Source: Talpa occidentalis (taxonomy: Eukaryota; Chordata; Mammalia; Eulipotyphla; Talpidae). From it: a DNA stretch of 64,000 nt. Below are positions 45,831 through 58,584 of the stretch, one piece after another. The number at the start of each line of letters is the position of its first letter. Position 1 is the first letter of the stretch. The stretch spans positions 116,674,615 through 116,738,614 of the forward strand of contig NW_023603184.1 in NCBI RefSeq assembly GCF_014898055.3. Reading direction: 5' to 3'. The notes below the pieces were generated by a model. The model did no database searches. It was given only the letters and a program-made list of their open reading frames with translations, and was not told where the DNA came from. The position numbers were made by a program, and so were the translations under genes.

Positions 45831-48405
45831 TTGGTGTCAATATCACAGTACTATCAAAAACATATTTCTGACGTGTTGGATGTTTTTGTAAGAAACAAAC
45901 TTTATTTCAGTGTAAAGAAAGTAATTGAGATTGCCCTTAGGAGAGGTAACATCCCTACCTCAGGATTTTGTGGGGCCTGGAGTATGTACATCCTAGGGGT
46001 ATTTTTTCAGATGATAGAAAATTAAGACCCTTGTTAGGGTAAGGCCCAGACACGTATACTTTCTTCAACTCAGGGTAAATAAATTTGCCGCCTGCCTTGA
46101 GGGTTGAAAGGGTGCATGATGATTTATTGGTCATGTTATCAAAGGAGTTCATATTGTATAGAACTCAGACTTGATTAGCCTCTAAGCTTCCTCTAAATAC
46201 TAAGATTTAAGTTTACTTGGCTTATGTTTGAGAATTAAATAGGTCAAAGTTTGATTGCCTGTAATCTTTAACCCCAAGCTGATATATGGAATGGATTGCC
46301 TGATAGTGGAACAATGATGTTGTGTTAGGGACTGAGTGGGTTGGCAAAGGTGTGTCTGTGTGTCTTTCAGGTTCTAGATTAAAAGAATCAGAAAGCTTAG
46401 TTCTAACTTCAACCCCTAACCAATTATTTTGTTCTAGTACTCAAATCTCAAGCCATAGAATCTAAGCTGAAATGTCTTTTGAATCAAAATCTGGATTTGA
46501 TTTCCATGTGTGTATTTGGAGAACAGGTCAGGGATGACCTAGAGATAACATCTCCCACCTTCCAATCTTACTAGGGTTCCCCGACCAAAGGAAGCAGGAG
46601 GAGAAGAGATGGATATTTTAGTGTGTGTTCATCATACCTGCTGTATACAGGGTCTGCGCCACTGTCAGGGGGAAGTAGAGGGCACTTCACAAATAATGAG
46701 TACCACTCCCATCCCCTAAAATGCATAGACACAAAAACAGAACCCTCAGAGTCCATTATACTCTGAATCATTGTATAAACCTGAAATAACACTAACAACA
46801 ACAAAACAATAACAGCAGCACTATGACGGGTGCTTTTGCATTCCCAGAGTAGTTGTCAGGACAGATCATAAAGCTCTTAGCAAACTTTAATTAGAGCTCA
46901 GAGGTAGGTGAGTTACGTGGCTAAATTCCTGCCATTCTGGTCACCAGACAAGGAAAATCAAGGGAGGTTAAATGGTCAGCTTGTGGACACCTGGTCATGC
47001 TTGTCTGAGATTGCTTTTCCAGTCTGTCAGGTTTTTGGGAATCTGACTGCTGAGCAGCTCTGGCAGGCCCTATGCCCTTGCCTGCAGGTGCTCAGGTTTG
47101 GAGCTAAAGTGTTAATGAAGTCAGCCGGTTGCCCCAGGGCTCAGCTACCCCAAGTCTGGACCTGTTCACTTTTTTTTTTTGGACTAAGTCTACAAGACAC
47201 AGGGATAACAGTCCTGGAGTCAGACAGATTCTATCTGAGCACTTGCCAGGCACGATGTGGAAACGAGGACAGTGCTTTTCAACTGGAGATAATTGCAAAT
47301 AGTATTTATTTGCAAATCTGCAAATAACTCCAAGTTGATTTAAGTTTTTTCCACTTTAATATCTAGGAATAGTTTTAAAATAAGCATGTTTTTGCTATCT
47401 ATATATTTTTAGAAAGTGCCACCACTTCTATGTATGCAGGGAAATTTCTGAGTTAATACGGGAATGAAAAATAAAATCCCTCTGAAGATATGTAAAGATG
47501 TAGAATTTCCCGGTCCTTTGTGCCCACTACCCCATTCAGACTTCTGGGGTGTATTTGTTTTGTTCCCCAAGAGGACAGAGCAGTTCTATCTTGGGCAAGG
47601 ACTCTGGCCTCTATTACCCAACCACCCATACGTAGATACAGATCTGCTTGTTATCTGTATACTTGCTGTGTGTGTAAGTATGTGTGTGCGCACCAACAAT
47701 TGAGAGACAGGCAAATATTGTCTTTTATTTAATAGGCAAAGAGTGATTGCCTTTTATTTATTCTGAAATGACATAATGGCTTTCATTATGTCTGATTCTT
47801 TTTGGGTTGAGAGACTAGTCCCTGCCCTCCCAGATTCTTATTCATAATTTCACACACTGTCACTCCATTCCTTCTCACACCTTTTCCCCTGGTTCTATCT
47901 GTTCTCATTTCTACATTTCTGCTTTCTCCTAATTTTCGTTCTTTCTCTTTTTTTTCTTTTCATGTCTTTCTTAAATTATTAATACCAGAATTTCGCCTAC
48001 TCACCTATCTTTACTGTGGTTTTAGTTCAAGGATATATTAATGATTTACTTCTATGCTTTAAAAAAATGTTTTATGTATAAAAATTCCTTGTTTATGATT
48101 TTTGTTTGTTTCAATAACAAACTGAACTAACCCAGCTAATTAATGTATTTATTTAGGAAAGAGTTGACAATGCCTCCTGGTACTTTTCTTCCTTTTAACT
48201 GACAGGAACTCTCTTCCTGTAGGTGAGACATTCCTCATTATTCTTGCATATAAGGGAGCTCATTTCTCTTTCTGCTTGCAGTAGCCAGCCATCTCTTCCT
48301 TCTGCTCAGTGAAGCCACACTGCACTACATGGAAAGTTTCAATGTTAGCAAAGCTTTACCAACCATTTAAACAAAGAGTTTCCTGAGTCATGGACCCCCA
48401 CTGTT
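45831..48405. other. Unassigned DNA
   Basis: No gene supportable. The 139-codon frame at 46908-47327 has no recognised domain, crosses a T-run at 47169-47180, and lacks any visible exon context. Confidence 0.45.
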
Positions 48406-48407
48406 GT

Positions 48408-48755
48408 CCTGCAGCACCATAGGCTGAGGGGCTAAAATTTATATCCTAACAATTCTGGGAGCTGCAAGTCCAAGGGCAGGGTGTCAGTAAAGTTGCTTTC
48501 TTTTGAGGCCTCCCTCCTCTCCCTGGGTCTTCACATGGTCTTCCCTCTGTGGGAGTCTGTGACCTAATCTCTTATTATAAACATGGTAGTCATGTTGCAT
48601 TGGGGCCCAATCTAATGACTTCTTTTAATTTAATGATTCTTTAAAGACCCTAAGTCTTTAAAGGTACTGGGGGTTAGGACTTCAATATATAAATTCAGGG
48701 TGTGTGTGTGAGGTAGGGGTAGGGGTTGAGGACACATTTCAGTCCCTTACAACAT
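48408..48755 (-). mobile_element. MaLR-type LTR (MLT1-like)
   Basis: 'caattctgggagctgcaagt', 'tccctgggtcttcacatggt', 'cttccctctgtgggagtctg', 'gggttaggacttcaatatat' and 'gaggacacatttcagtccct' give the reversed MLT1 layout with internal losses. Confidence 0.8.
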
Positions 48756-49750
48756 GTTAACGATTCCTCATATAGACACCAGATTTCCAGCAACAACATA
48801 ACTAGAAAACATTAAGTCAAACCTTTGGAGTCTGTGCAAATGGAGGTTATGGAGTCATGTTAGGGTCAGATGTCAAAGGCCCCTCTCTCACTTCACAGCT
48901 GTTCATAACCAATGTAAATAAGCTGCTGAACTGTTTTCCCCAACAACAGACCAGTGCAGAGTAACCACCTACCAGAAAAGAGCCATCCTTGAAGGCACAG
49001 ATGTGCCAACCGCAGAAGGAAGTGACTGAAGCTCTGAGGGCAGCAGAAAAACCTTAAAAGGACAAAACTGTGTTGTCAAGTGCCATGCAGTGCAGTGAGA
49101 GCAGATAGCAACACTCCTGCCTTGTTCAGAGTTGGTGACTTAAAGATCTATAAAAACTCTCTGGCTGGGGAAGCATCTGCATTAAAGAGAGAGAGAGTTG
49201 TTTAGGCATTTGAAGGAAATGAGCTTCAGGTATTAGAGTCATTCACCTTTGCAAAATTAAAATTCCCCAGTTCTGCTGGGTAAATGCCTCTTTATGGATG
49301 ACAGTTAAGGAAGTTCCTGCTTGGAATTCATGAAGATTTTGCTTTCATCCCAAACACAAGCATGTAAAAAAAAGAGCTCTGGAGTCAGCACTTTGTGTAA
49401 ACCATGGGCCCAGGTTTAGACTTAACCTTCAAATGAGTCTTAACAAGCAGTCACTGAGATTCACCAACAGTCTTCAAAGATGTTCATCAGACAATTTTTA
49501 ATTTCCACTATCTCCCCTGTAGTGTGCAGTGAATTGATTTATTTTTAACTTCTATAATGGTTTTATGAATAGAGCAATTGTATGGCATTGTATTCTGTGT
49601 GCACAAATTGTACTTAGAGGAAGCATTTAAATTATACCACTATTTTCACAACCCTATTTTGACATTTCTTCATGTTTTTAGTACATCAGGAACAGCAAAA
49701 ATGGGAGGGACCCAGGCATGTCCCTGCGCTGGCCCATGCTGTGTGCTCAG
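48756..49750. other. Unassigned DNA
   Basis: No gene or confident repeat seen. Confidence 0.45.
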
Positions 49751-49754
49751 CCTC

Positions 49755-49875
49755 GCCTTCCTTGAATCGTCTCCACCAGCTGTACGTGTCTCTGACCACC
49801 TCTGTCTCCTATCGGTTATCTATAAATTTGTTTTATCTGTCTTACAAGATTATGAGCTTAGTTCTCAATGCTGTC
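49755..49875 (+). mobile_element. Possible L2 LINE fragment
   Basis: 'ctgaccacctctgtctccta' and 'ttttatctgtcttacaagat' resemble the L2 region just before its 3' end. Weak. Confidence 0.45.
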
Positions 49876-50638
49876 CTCCTCCCCCCAGCATGGTAAATGT
49901 ACCTAGTTTTTGTTTTCTGCTTGTTAAACCTTTTGTTCAAGCCTTTTGTAGTATTTGTTGCAGTAGATGACTTCCAAGGTAACCCTCAGAACTCTGCCTT
50001 ATGCCCAAAGGAACACCCATAAGAGTGCTTTGCTGGAGAATTTGCACAGCTGACCTCGGTGGTGTGCTGGTAGATGTTTAACAACCAAGTCTGAGGTGGA
50101 CGGTGAGGAAAAGATCTGGTTCCTTGTATTTGCTGGTTTTGGACATCACTGATTGTTGGGTCTCATGGTACACACACAATTGACTTCTGCTGGCCCAATC
50201 TTTAGAAGGTTCTAGCACATTTCTGGCTCACACATGAGGGCTTTGATAAATGCTGTTCTGTAAGGAACAGAGAAGCCCTTCTTCATCTGCATAAGGCAAA
50301 CCTCTACTACGTATTCACAACCCTGTTTCACTTTCCACATCTGCCTCCTCGAAACTTTCCCCAAATAAATTCAGAAGATCATGACAAATCCTAAAATAGC
50401 CTAAAAGTCATGGGCAAGGAGTCCTAAAATGGAACTACTCAGAAGTTCCTGAAAGGGTTACTAATATAGGGCAGTTATAATTCAGCATTAGTGTATGCAG
50501 GCTGATTAGCCTCCAAATTATTTTTTTCAAACATTTGCTCAGCTTTCTACCCCTCTACATGGACACACACTCACTACATAGACACTTGGTGTCTTCAACT
50601 CAGCAATTTTTACCAAGAGAAACAATAACACTGTCCTC
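49876..50638. other. Unassigned DNA
   Basis: No gene or confident repeat seen. Confidence 0.4.
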
Positions 50639-50639
50639 T

Positions 50640-51358
50640 CCTGTTCTTCCTCCTTCCCCCACTTCCACAGATCAGAGCAAGCAGATCTCTAGGATTTTCT
50701 CATCTTGCATGACTGAATTTTTATGTACCATTGAATAGCAGCACCCCATGTCCCCACTGTCAAGACCCTGGCAACCATCATTCTACTTTTGATTTCTCTG
50801 GATCTGACTGCTTTAAATAATTCAAATAAGTGGAGTCATGTATTATTTGTCCTTCTGTGACTGACTTATTTCATTACCATTATGTCTTCCGGGTTCATCC
50901 ATTCTATAGGATATAACAGGATTTCCTTCTTTTTTAAGGCTGAACAATATTGCACTCTGTGTGTGTGTGTATATGTATCATATTTTTTAAAATCCACTCA
51001 TCTGTTAAAAGACATTGAGGTTGTTTTCATTCTTGGTTACTGGGAATAATACTGCAGTGAACATGGAGTGCAGATATCTCTTTTAGATTCTCATTCCAAT
51101 TCTTTTGGATATATGCCCAGACATGGGACTGCTGGATCATATAGTTATTCTATTTATAATCTTTTGAGCAACATCTACATTGTTTTCCAAAGCAGCTGCA
51201 TCACTTTATATCCCACCAACAGGGTTCAAGGGTTCCCTTTTCTCCATATCTCACCAACAGTTTGCCTTTGTTTTCTTGGTAATTGCCATTCTAACAGGTG
51301 AGAGGTGATAGCTCATTGTGGTTTTGATTTGCATTTCCCTGAGGATTTGCATTTATCC
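50640..51358 (-). mobile_element. Old L1 3' UTR and end of ORF2
   Basis: 'gaccctggcaaccatcattc', 'cataagtggagtcatg'-type sequence near 50826, 'ttttttaaggctgaacaata', 'gaataatactgcagtgaaca', 'ttggatatatgcccagacat' and 'tggttttgatttgcatttcc' give a long reversed L1. Heavily mutated. Confidence 0.88.
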
Positions 51359-51364
51359 TTCTAT

Positions 51365-51435
51365 TGCTAGTGCCTGGCAATGGCTAGAACATAGCAGATG
51401 TTTAATAAATGTTTGTTGAATGAGTGAATTAAGTT
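51365..51435 (+). mobile_element. L2 LINE 3' terminus
   Basis: 'tagtgcctggcaatggctag', 'aacatagcagatgtttaata' and 'aatgtttgttgaatgagtga' are the typical L2 end. Confidence 0.8.
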
Positions 51436-51689
51436 TTAACTCATACCATCCTCTGTACAAGTTCAAATGAAGATTCAATGTGAGCTATGGGAGAAGGGTG
51501 TAGGGGGGGAGTGGTGTTTATTACACAAGAGCTAAAGGGGACTGGTGGGATTCCCTCTGGTCTTGTACTAGAAGGGAGTCAAGCATGAATGGAACCTGGG
51601 GACTTGGAGAGGCCTATCATGGTGGAAAGAGAGAATTTTTAGAAAGAGCAGAATTTAAGTATTTTATGCAATCTTAAAATAATTATCTT

Positions 51690-51795
51690 GGACCTCCCCT
51701 GGTGGCACAGCTGTTGAGCGCTGGGTTGTGAGGCTGCCCGCAGCCTCAGCAGCACCAGTTCCTGGCCACCGGCGAGGGTCCCACAAAAAAAATAT
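51690..51795 (+). mobile_element. Short poly(A)-tailed tRNA-derived SINE, second copy
   Basis: Begins GGACCTCCCCTGGTGGCAC and ends 'ccaccggcgagggtcccac' then an A-run, the same short form as at 31337. A small deletion removes part of the B box ('ccagttcctggcc'). Target duplication not resolved. Confidence 0.85.
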
Positions 51796-51799
51796 ATAG

Positions 51800-52260
51800 A
51801 TATTTTAAATATTTGCATTTTCTGAATATTTGTTCTTGGCAGCTAAGCCCAGGAAATTTTTTCTCCAGTCCTTCCCAGTCTTCTTCTTAAGTATCTGCCT
51901 CTACAGTATCTACCTCTACAGAGATTTTTCCAAAATCTCTCATTTTTTCTAGCACAATTCTTGTTCAACAAATATTTGTGGTTCCCTTTTCCTTTGAATT
52001 CCCAAAGCTCTCTGCACTCTCCAACACAACGCACCCTACTTCACTTTCATCTTTTACATCAGCTCTTCTGCCCTCATCTAATCCTCCCCTCTGGATGGCA
52101 AATTCTGTGACAGCAGTCCCTCTTGTGTCCCCAACAGAAATTAACACTTTGGTAGGCACTAAACATCTGTATAATTGGATGGGATAATCAATTCATTTGA
52201 GCAGAATCAGATTACTTTCTTAGGCAAAGGAGACAACTATGAAGAAAAGACCTGTAGATC
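51800..52260. other. Unassigned DNA with a small tandem duplication
   Basis: A 17-bp unit 'agtatctgcctctaca' occurs twice at about 51888-51921. No gene. Confidence 0.4.
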
Positions 52261-52275
52261 TCAAGTACTATTTTA

Positions 52276-52555
52276 TTTTATTTTTAAACATTTATTTATT
52301 TATGCATACAAGAACTAGGGTACAGGCCAGAGGTGTGTGTGGGGAGGTGGTTGTGAGAGAATTCACCAGAGACAGAATGGGGACCAGAATAGGTAGATTG
52401 ACTGAAATACACTGCTGAGAGGAGCAGGGGGTGAGACAGGAGAAGTCTGCTGTGCCATGTGGGTTGCTTCCTGGCCAGGGATCAAACTCTTGCTGCAGTG
52501 GCTGTGGATAGCCTCATAGGTTGCATTTTAACACCCTGAGCCACCAAGGAGTCCC
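52276..52555 (-). mobile_element. tRNA-derived SINE, older subfamily
   Basis: Reversed SINE from 'tttatttatttatgcataca' to 'gccaccaaggagtccc'. A perfect 15-bp duplication TCAAGTACTATTTTA flanks it (52261-52275 and 52556-52570). Confidence 0.93.
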
Positions 52556-52570
52556 TCAAGTACTATTTTA

Positions 52571-53072
52571 AAATAGTTCCTCTTCTAGAATCTGATGTCT
52601 CTACATAGGGATTGTAATTCAGTTCAAAAATAGACAAATCAGACAATTTTTCCCTTAAAAAACCTTTGTCAACTTGATAAAAAACATTTTCAGTTGACCA
52701 TGTTTATCCAAATAATGCCTAATTTCAGGAAGGGAGGCAGAATAGTGAAATTCCTTCTCTTTATTGATTGTTGCTGTGAAAATATGTAATCAATATTCCA
52801 CACTAGCAAATGTTACTGATAAAATGTTCTGTCCTGTGTGGATATGCTCTTAATTGGTATTATTTTCATGGACAAGGCAAGGTTTAAAAAAAAAAGGCAT
52901 TTGGTCTTTCTTTTGTTAGTTTCATAGTATTTATAAATAGTTTCATTGTAAACAATTCTGGATATTTTCCCTAAACTCCTATTAGAATGGACATTTCTGG
53001 AAAGATCTCAGTTTCCTTCCTGTCTCCTTGTGGCATGATGGAAGCAACCACATCACTTGAGTGATAATTATC
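52571..53072. other. Unassigned DNA
   Basis: No feature recognised. Confidence 0.4.
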
Positions 53073-53074
53073 TG

Positions 53075-53165
53075 AGCTGAATTCTAGCCTTGATTGTGGC
53101 AATAAGCAGATGAGTGATCTGGAGCAAGTCAGTTGGGACCTCAACTTCCTTATTAAATTCTGAAT
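53075..53165 (+). mobile_element. MIR SINE fragment
   Basis: 'gctgaattctagccttgatt', 'gagtgatctggagcaagtca' and 'gacctcaacttcc' follow the MIR core order. Confidence 0.6.
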
Positions 53166-53997
53166 TACGAGGGAAGTGGACATCATGACTTGCCATCAAC
53201 AACTTATAGGATTTCCTGTCCTTGTTTCACTTGCCAAGAACTGAGGCTCTTTATTTGGTTTTACTTCTTCCCTTTCCTCATCTCCACGACCCTGACTGCA
53301 GTAGCACCCAACCACTCTCAAAAGAACCAGGATCAATGGTCTGGAGGCTGAGTGATTGTCATTGTCAGTCCAGGACAGGAAGGTTGTGTTGCCATGCTTA
53401 GGTGTGGGCATGAGGCGAGGAGCATGCAGCGAAGTGATTTAAGCATGGGCAGAGCCAAAGACTGGAGAGGAAGTTGCAATAAGAATGGCCCCTGCAGGCA
53501 CTAGCTGAAGGGAAGACAGGGCTGAAAACAGAGGGCACTAGGTGGGCGCAGATGAGCGGGGCTCCTAAGTGCTAAGGTTGTCACTAGGAAGCTTGGGTCC
53601 TTACTCCTTCTTTCCCAATCCCTATAAATTTTACAGTGACCTTGAACAGACTCATTAAGGGCCAATTCTGGTTTAAAACATGTGTCTCACTATAAAGTGA
53701 GTAAATAATCCCAAGTGAGGAGTAGATCTCTGGGCAAAGGGACATGAGAACATTTTATTCTAAAGCGGGAACAGCTCCCTCTTCATCCTTTATTCACCAG
53801 GGAAGGTCCTTGAATAAAGGAAGCTGTGGGTCTTCCCTCTTTCCCAGTGGGAGTTCATGAAGGCCCTCCTGTTACACTGTATTCTGCTCCCTTGAGGATT
53901 TCCTTCTGCTCCAGGGCTCCACACTCCAGGGTTCCCCATTCTTTAGGATTGTATCCTGAAACCTACCTGTCAAGCTGGACCTCAGAAATGCTGGGCT
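53166..53997. other. Unassigned DNA
   Basis: No gene or confident repeat seen. Confidence 0.4.
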
Positions 53998-54014
53998 AAA
54001 CGCTTTCAGTCCTT

Positions 54015-54074
54015 GGGCCTCCTTGGTGGCGCAAGGGGTTAAACACAGCACTGTGAAGCTATCCACAGCTGTTG
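54015..54074 (+). mobile_element. tRNA-derived SINE, part 1, split by an LTR
   Basis: Begins GGGCCTCCTTGGTGGCGC and runs to 'gctatccacagct'. It continues at 54473. The SINE's own duplication (AAACGCTTTCAGTCCTT at 53998-54014; AAATGCTTTTAGTGCTT at 54698-54714) brackets the whole nested structure. Confidence 0.9.
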
Positions 54075-54468
54075 TGTTACAGGGCAACCCTGATATAAAA
54101 CAGGTTAACACAAAAGGTTAACAAAGGTTTATTTACAAGAGAAAGGGAAATGAGGAAATATACAACTCAGGGAGAAAAGAGGGAGATAAATTCTTAAATA
54201 CGTTGTACCCGTTTCGCAGACCTGGAATCCCAAATGACCCTCCGAGACCAAACCTGCCTGGCCTAGAGCTTGAGCCAAGTGCCCCAGACCCCACTAACAT
54301 GGATGGTTTTATTTACAGAGAAAATGACTGCTTAACTCCGCCCTCAGGTCCTCACAACTTCCCTTTGGGGATCATGGGATTTGTAGTTCCCAGTGTCTTG
54401 ATATGGAGTGGGGGTGGAGTCCACAAAGCCTGTATGGAGTTTGCTCAAGACATCGTTTCCCCCTGACA
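54075..54468 (-). mobile_element. Solo LTR, endogenous retrovirus family B
   Basis: Starts TGTTACAGGG, ends CCCCCTGACA, and aligns with the LTR at 14424-14897. AATAAA lies on the minus strand at 54128-54133. It interrupts a SINE and is flanked by a 4-bp duplication GTTG (54071-54074 and 54469-54472). It lacks about 80 bp present in the other copy and has no internal region. Frames crossing it at 54203-54695 mix LTR and SINE sequence and are spurious. Confidence 0.88.
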
Positions 54469-54472
54469 GTTG

Positions 54473-54697
54473 CAGCACGAGTTCAATCCTGAGGCCAGCT
54501 AGGGAGATACACACATGGCACATCAGACCTCTCCTGTCCAGCCCAGTGCTCCCCTCAGCAGTGTATTTCAGTAGATCTGCCTGTTATGTTCCCCATTCTG
54601 TCTCTGTTGAATCCTCTCACACCACCCCCTCTGTACCTTTGGTGTACACCCCAGCTCTTATATGCATAAATAAACAAATCTTTAAAATAAATTAATA
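54473..54697 (+). mobile_element. tRNA-derived SINE, part 2
   Basis: Resumes 'cagcacgagttcaatcctga' and ends 'gcataaataaacaaatcttt', with the older-subfamily terminator. Confidence 0.9.
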
Positions 54698-54714
54698 AAT
54701 GCTTTTAGTGCTTT

Positions 54715-57700
54715 CCTTCAGCTCAGTTGCAACATTTTGTCTTAAATTGGGGGAGGAGGAAGTAAATAGAAGGCACAATTTATGCTACTTTCTGATTTTG
54801 CTTGGGACAGGTTGGGCCCCCACTCTGCTTTATAACACTAGAGCAGCCAACATACAAACAGGGTGGGCAGCATCAGATGGCAGGGAGAACACCACCTACT
54901 TTAAGAGAACACTGCCTGCTTCTCTAGTTCTTAAAACTCATCTGTTTCATCCGTGGTGGATAGCTGCGCAGTGGTGACCTGTGTATCACCTCTGCTTTCT
55001 TGTCTGGTATTTAATTCATTTTTAAACCTTCTTGCCAAAGAAGGTGTGCTCATATTTCCTGAAGCTTTCATTACTTCTCCACAACTAGGCTAGTTTTTCT
55101 TTAAAGAGAAAATTGTTTAAAGTGTATTTCTAACACTTCAGATGAAAGAAATCTGCTTTTCCCTCCCTGCCTATCAATCCAAACCTGCAGGACAAATGCT
55201 GCTACAAGACATTAATTTGTTTAGAATTAGGGTGTTGTTGAGGATGTTAATCCCTACATTACTTTATTCTCACTTAGGAAAAACATACAGAAAAATTTCT
55301 TAGGTCTAAGTGCAGGAAACTTTTTGTTTCTCCTTTTTGCTATGTTTTGTACAGATGGTAATGTAATTCTTATAACAATCATGTTTATTTTTGGCACATT
55401 AGTTGTATCAAACCATACAACATATCTCCCAAGTACTCATTTTTATATTGGTCTCATTGCTACTGCTGTGTGTGTGTGTGCACGTGTGCGCTTTGATTTC
55501 TCTTAATTTGGGAGAAAGATTTCTCTCCAATCTATTTTTATTTCAGGATATTTTAAAAACTCTTAAAAGATAATTTTAGGCTTATGGAAATGTTGGAAAC
55601 AGAACAGAGAGTTCTTGGTCTCCTTCACCCAGATCCCTTTATTTTTAATTCTCCTCTATTGAATATACTTGTGAAGTCACCAAAAATTCTTTGTGGATCA
55701 AGACCCACAGGTGTGTCCCTGATTTGGTCACCCAGAAGTGACAGGCCTCAGAACCAGTGGGTTAGAAATGACCAATGCAGACATCTCTGACAGCTCAACC
55801 ATGGAAGAATGTGTAGCTTCAAATTGAACTGTCCTGTCTAATAATTTGCTCAAAAGTGATTTGCCCACAAGAAAATTAGAACTAAAGAATATAATCTAAA
55901 TTAAAATGCCCAATTGGACAACCTAGTTAAAATTCTGAATTTTAAAAATATTAGTAATTAATGGTAGTCATGGGGTGATTCCACAACCCTTTATATGTCT
56001 TCAAGCATTTGTATTCACATATCATATTTTCTGTCTATTTGTACTTATTATAATTTCTAGCTTGATTTTGATCAATAGAGTATGAGTAAAATATCTAAAT
56101 CTCTAATAGTTTGTGACCTGCTAATATGTGCAAGTTATAGTGCAGGTTTTGAAGCATTTTTGTGGCTTGATCTTGTTTGTAGGTGGTATGGGGGGGTGCA
56201 ACTGTGGGTGCAGGCATGTGTAGGAAAAATAATCTGAAAGAAAGTAACTGAAGGTTTCAAAGTTCCAACTGGAAAAATGAATGCATAAGAGTTTATAATG
56301 TCCCCTTTTGCATGTCTATATTTTCTAATTTTTTTATATTGAGTAATACTTTTATACCAGGGTATAATTTACCAAAGATTTTAAATAATAAAATTCAGTA
56401 TGGCGAAAAGTAAATGAAGATTGTATTTTAGTGAATTACTCTATTAATGAATATTTAGGTTGTTTTAACCAATCTCCTCCTGTTGGTTGCTTAGGTTTAT
56501 TCCACTGTTGTATTTTTTCAAAATTTTAATGTTGAAAGAAGCAAAGAATAAGTAATCAGGAGAAAAACAGGAACCAAGTAGTAAATTTAAGATGCTGGGA
56601 GAGCTAGGAGCCCACTCATTCTGTACATACCAAAAGACCAGCCCTGAGCACAGCTGTGATTGTGCTTAGTCATGTACATGCATTATTGTACCAATTTTCC
56701 TATGACTAAATTACTCTTCAACTCAATACCTATAGACACTTTGTATTTGGTTGATTATATTTTGCAACATCTTATTTAACTAAATTATTTTTGGTCCAAT
56801 TATCTACTGCAGTTTGTGAAATTTGAAACATCCTGGCATTTCTGGTCCTGACCTTATGTACTGTGAGCATAGAGGGTGCTTTCATGAGTTCTGGAGTCAG
56901 TTTGGTCTACCTTCTGAATTGTACCCACCATCAAGCAAATGGGTAACTCTAATTTTTCAGGGACAAGCAAGAGTTCAATAGTGCATGAGAAATAAATATT
57001 ATGGCAGGTTTTGAGGCTGGTAGAATTTTGGCCAAATGGAAACTAGAGCAAGAATAAGCCTCTTTCACTTTCATTAGTTTAGGTCACTGGTTAGTCCATA
57101 ATGAGACTTAGGACTGCTCTGAGGAAAACTTTCTACCTGGTCTAGCCCAACAACGAACTGTGCTATGATCTTACCAGAGTCTGCGGTAATAATACTAGAA
57201 CTTTGTAATTAAAAAAAAAATTCAGACTTCTAGATGCTGAATTTCTGGAGAAGTCACAATACTAAAATGAATGATGGAAGCTTCTAGTGGAAATTTTACT
57301 TGTGTTCACAGCATCTTGCCTTTTGTACATAATCTGCCTGAGGATGCATGAGGCACATGCTTAGGGTCCAGTCTCCTAAATGGTTGGTAACCAAAGATAC
57401 TTGGAGAAGAAACTTGAGTCTGTGTTTCTCATATACGTTTTTGAGCCACATTATCAATTTCTAAGGACTTACTCATCTTGATACTGTGATGTCAGGGTAT
57501 TTTTGCCACCAGTGTCCCTAGGCTCAACCTGTCCTAGTATGGTTTTAGAGTATTTTTTTAAAAAAATCAAAATCCCACATAAAAAGTTCATTTGCATAGA
57601 CCTAGATTTGTGAACTGGAAAGTAGGCCTGGGTTCTAGGGTTCTAGAGTCTGGGGTTCTATTCTAACTGTGCATTTTACTTTTTGAGAGAGCTGGACTAA

Positions 57701-57780
57701 CTCATTCATTGTTTTGCTCCTTTGCTTCCCCAATATTAAGCATCAGGACCCTGTAGATACAAAACTATGTAGAACCTTGA
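54715..57780. other. Long stretch without an assigned repeat or gene
   Basis: About 3 kb of AT-rich DNA. A short TG-rich run sits at 55466-55490. Parts near 56280-56540 may be unrecognisable L1. No gene. Confidence 0.4.
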
Positions 57781-57784
57781 TCCT

Positions 57785-57990
57785 TTATGAATATTTAGGG
57801 GAAAAGACAAACAAAAATCACAAATCATATTCCAGGGTGCTAAGTATGCTGGAAGTGTGTGCAGAGCCTTAAGGGAGCCGTGTGAGGGAATATCAAATTA
57901 CCTTGGGAGGAGGGAGGAGAGTCAGGGCCACATGAAAGAGAGGTCTTGTCTTCTTGGAAGCTTGAACTATATAGAATGAGAGGCATCCAT
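57785..57990 (-). mobile_element. Possible L2 LINE fragment
   Basis: 'ccagggtgctaagtatgctg', 'cttgggaggagggaggagag' and 'gaaagagaggtcttgtcttc' loosely follow the reversed L2 3' region. Confidence 0.4.
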
Positions 57991-58582
57991 TAGTTGATCT
58001 GGAATAGTCCAACAATATATTCTAATAATAATGGAAAAATTCTCACTTGCCCTTTCCAAATAGGGACTTCTCCAGAACTGCAAGAAAGAAGCAAAACAAA
58101 TCTGCCTAATTTATCCCTGACTGCTTATACCCTAAAAAGTGGTCTACCTCTGAAATCCTCTTTCTTAAATTTTCCAAGAAAAAAATATTGACCTTTAGAT
58201 TATTCCTGTCACTTAATGCATTTACCTGTAATCATTTGGTCTTCATGAAAAGCCAAGCAACTTGTACCACTCTTTGCTGTCAACAACTGTTCCAGCATTT
58301 CTTGCAGTGACTACATTGTCTTACTCTAGATGGAATCATTCAAGTGCTGTAGTATCTACAGCGAAGTAACCACCAAACTTTGTCTCTATGTTGATATGTC
58401 ACCCCATAGTAAGCTTTTCACTCACTTTCTCTGGTTACCATTTGATTTTGTTTTAAAACACCTCACTTTTCTAAAAGTGATCTGCTCCGAATGTGAACTA
58501 ATAATCAATACAGTTGCAAATCTACAAAAATTGTTAAAAATCCATAAGCATATGATTCCAGTTTCTAGCATACACTGTTGAT
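57991..58582. other. Unassigned DNA
   Basis: No gene or confident repeat. Confidence 0.4.
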
Positions 58583-58584
58583 TC

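Noticed and set aside
46908..47327. 139-codon frame as a possible exon
   Set aside because: No known domain, no convincing splice context, and a T-run inside it. Chance frames of this length are expected in 64 kb.
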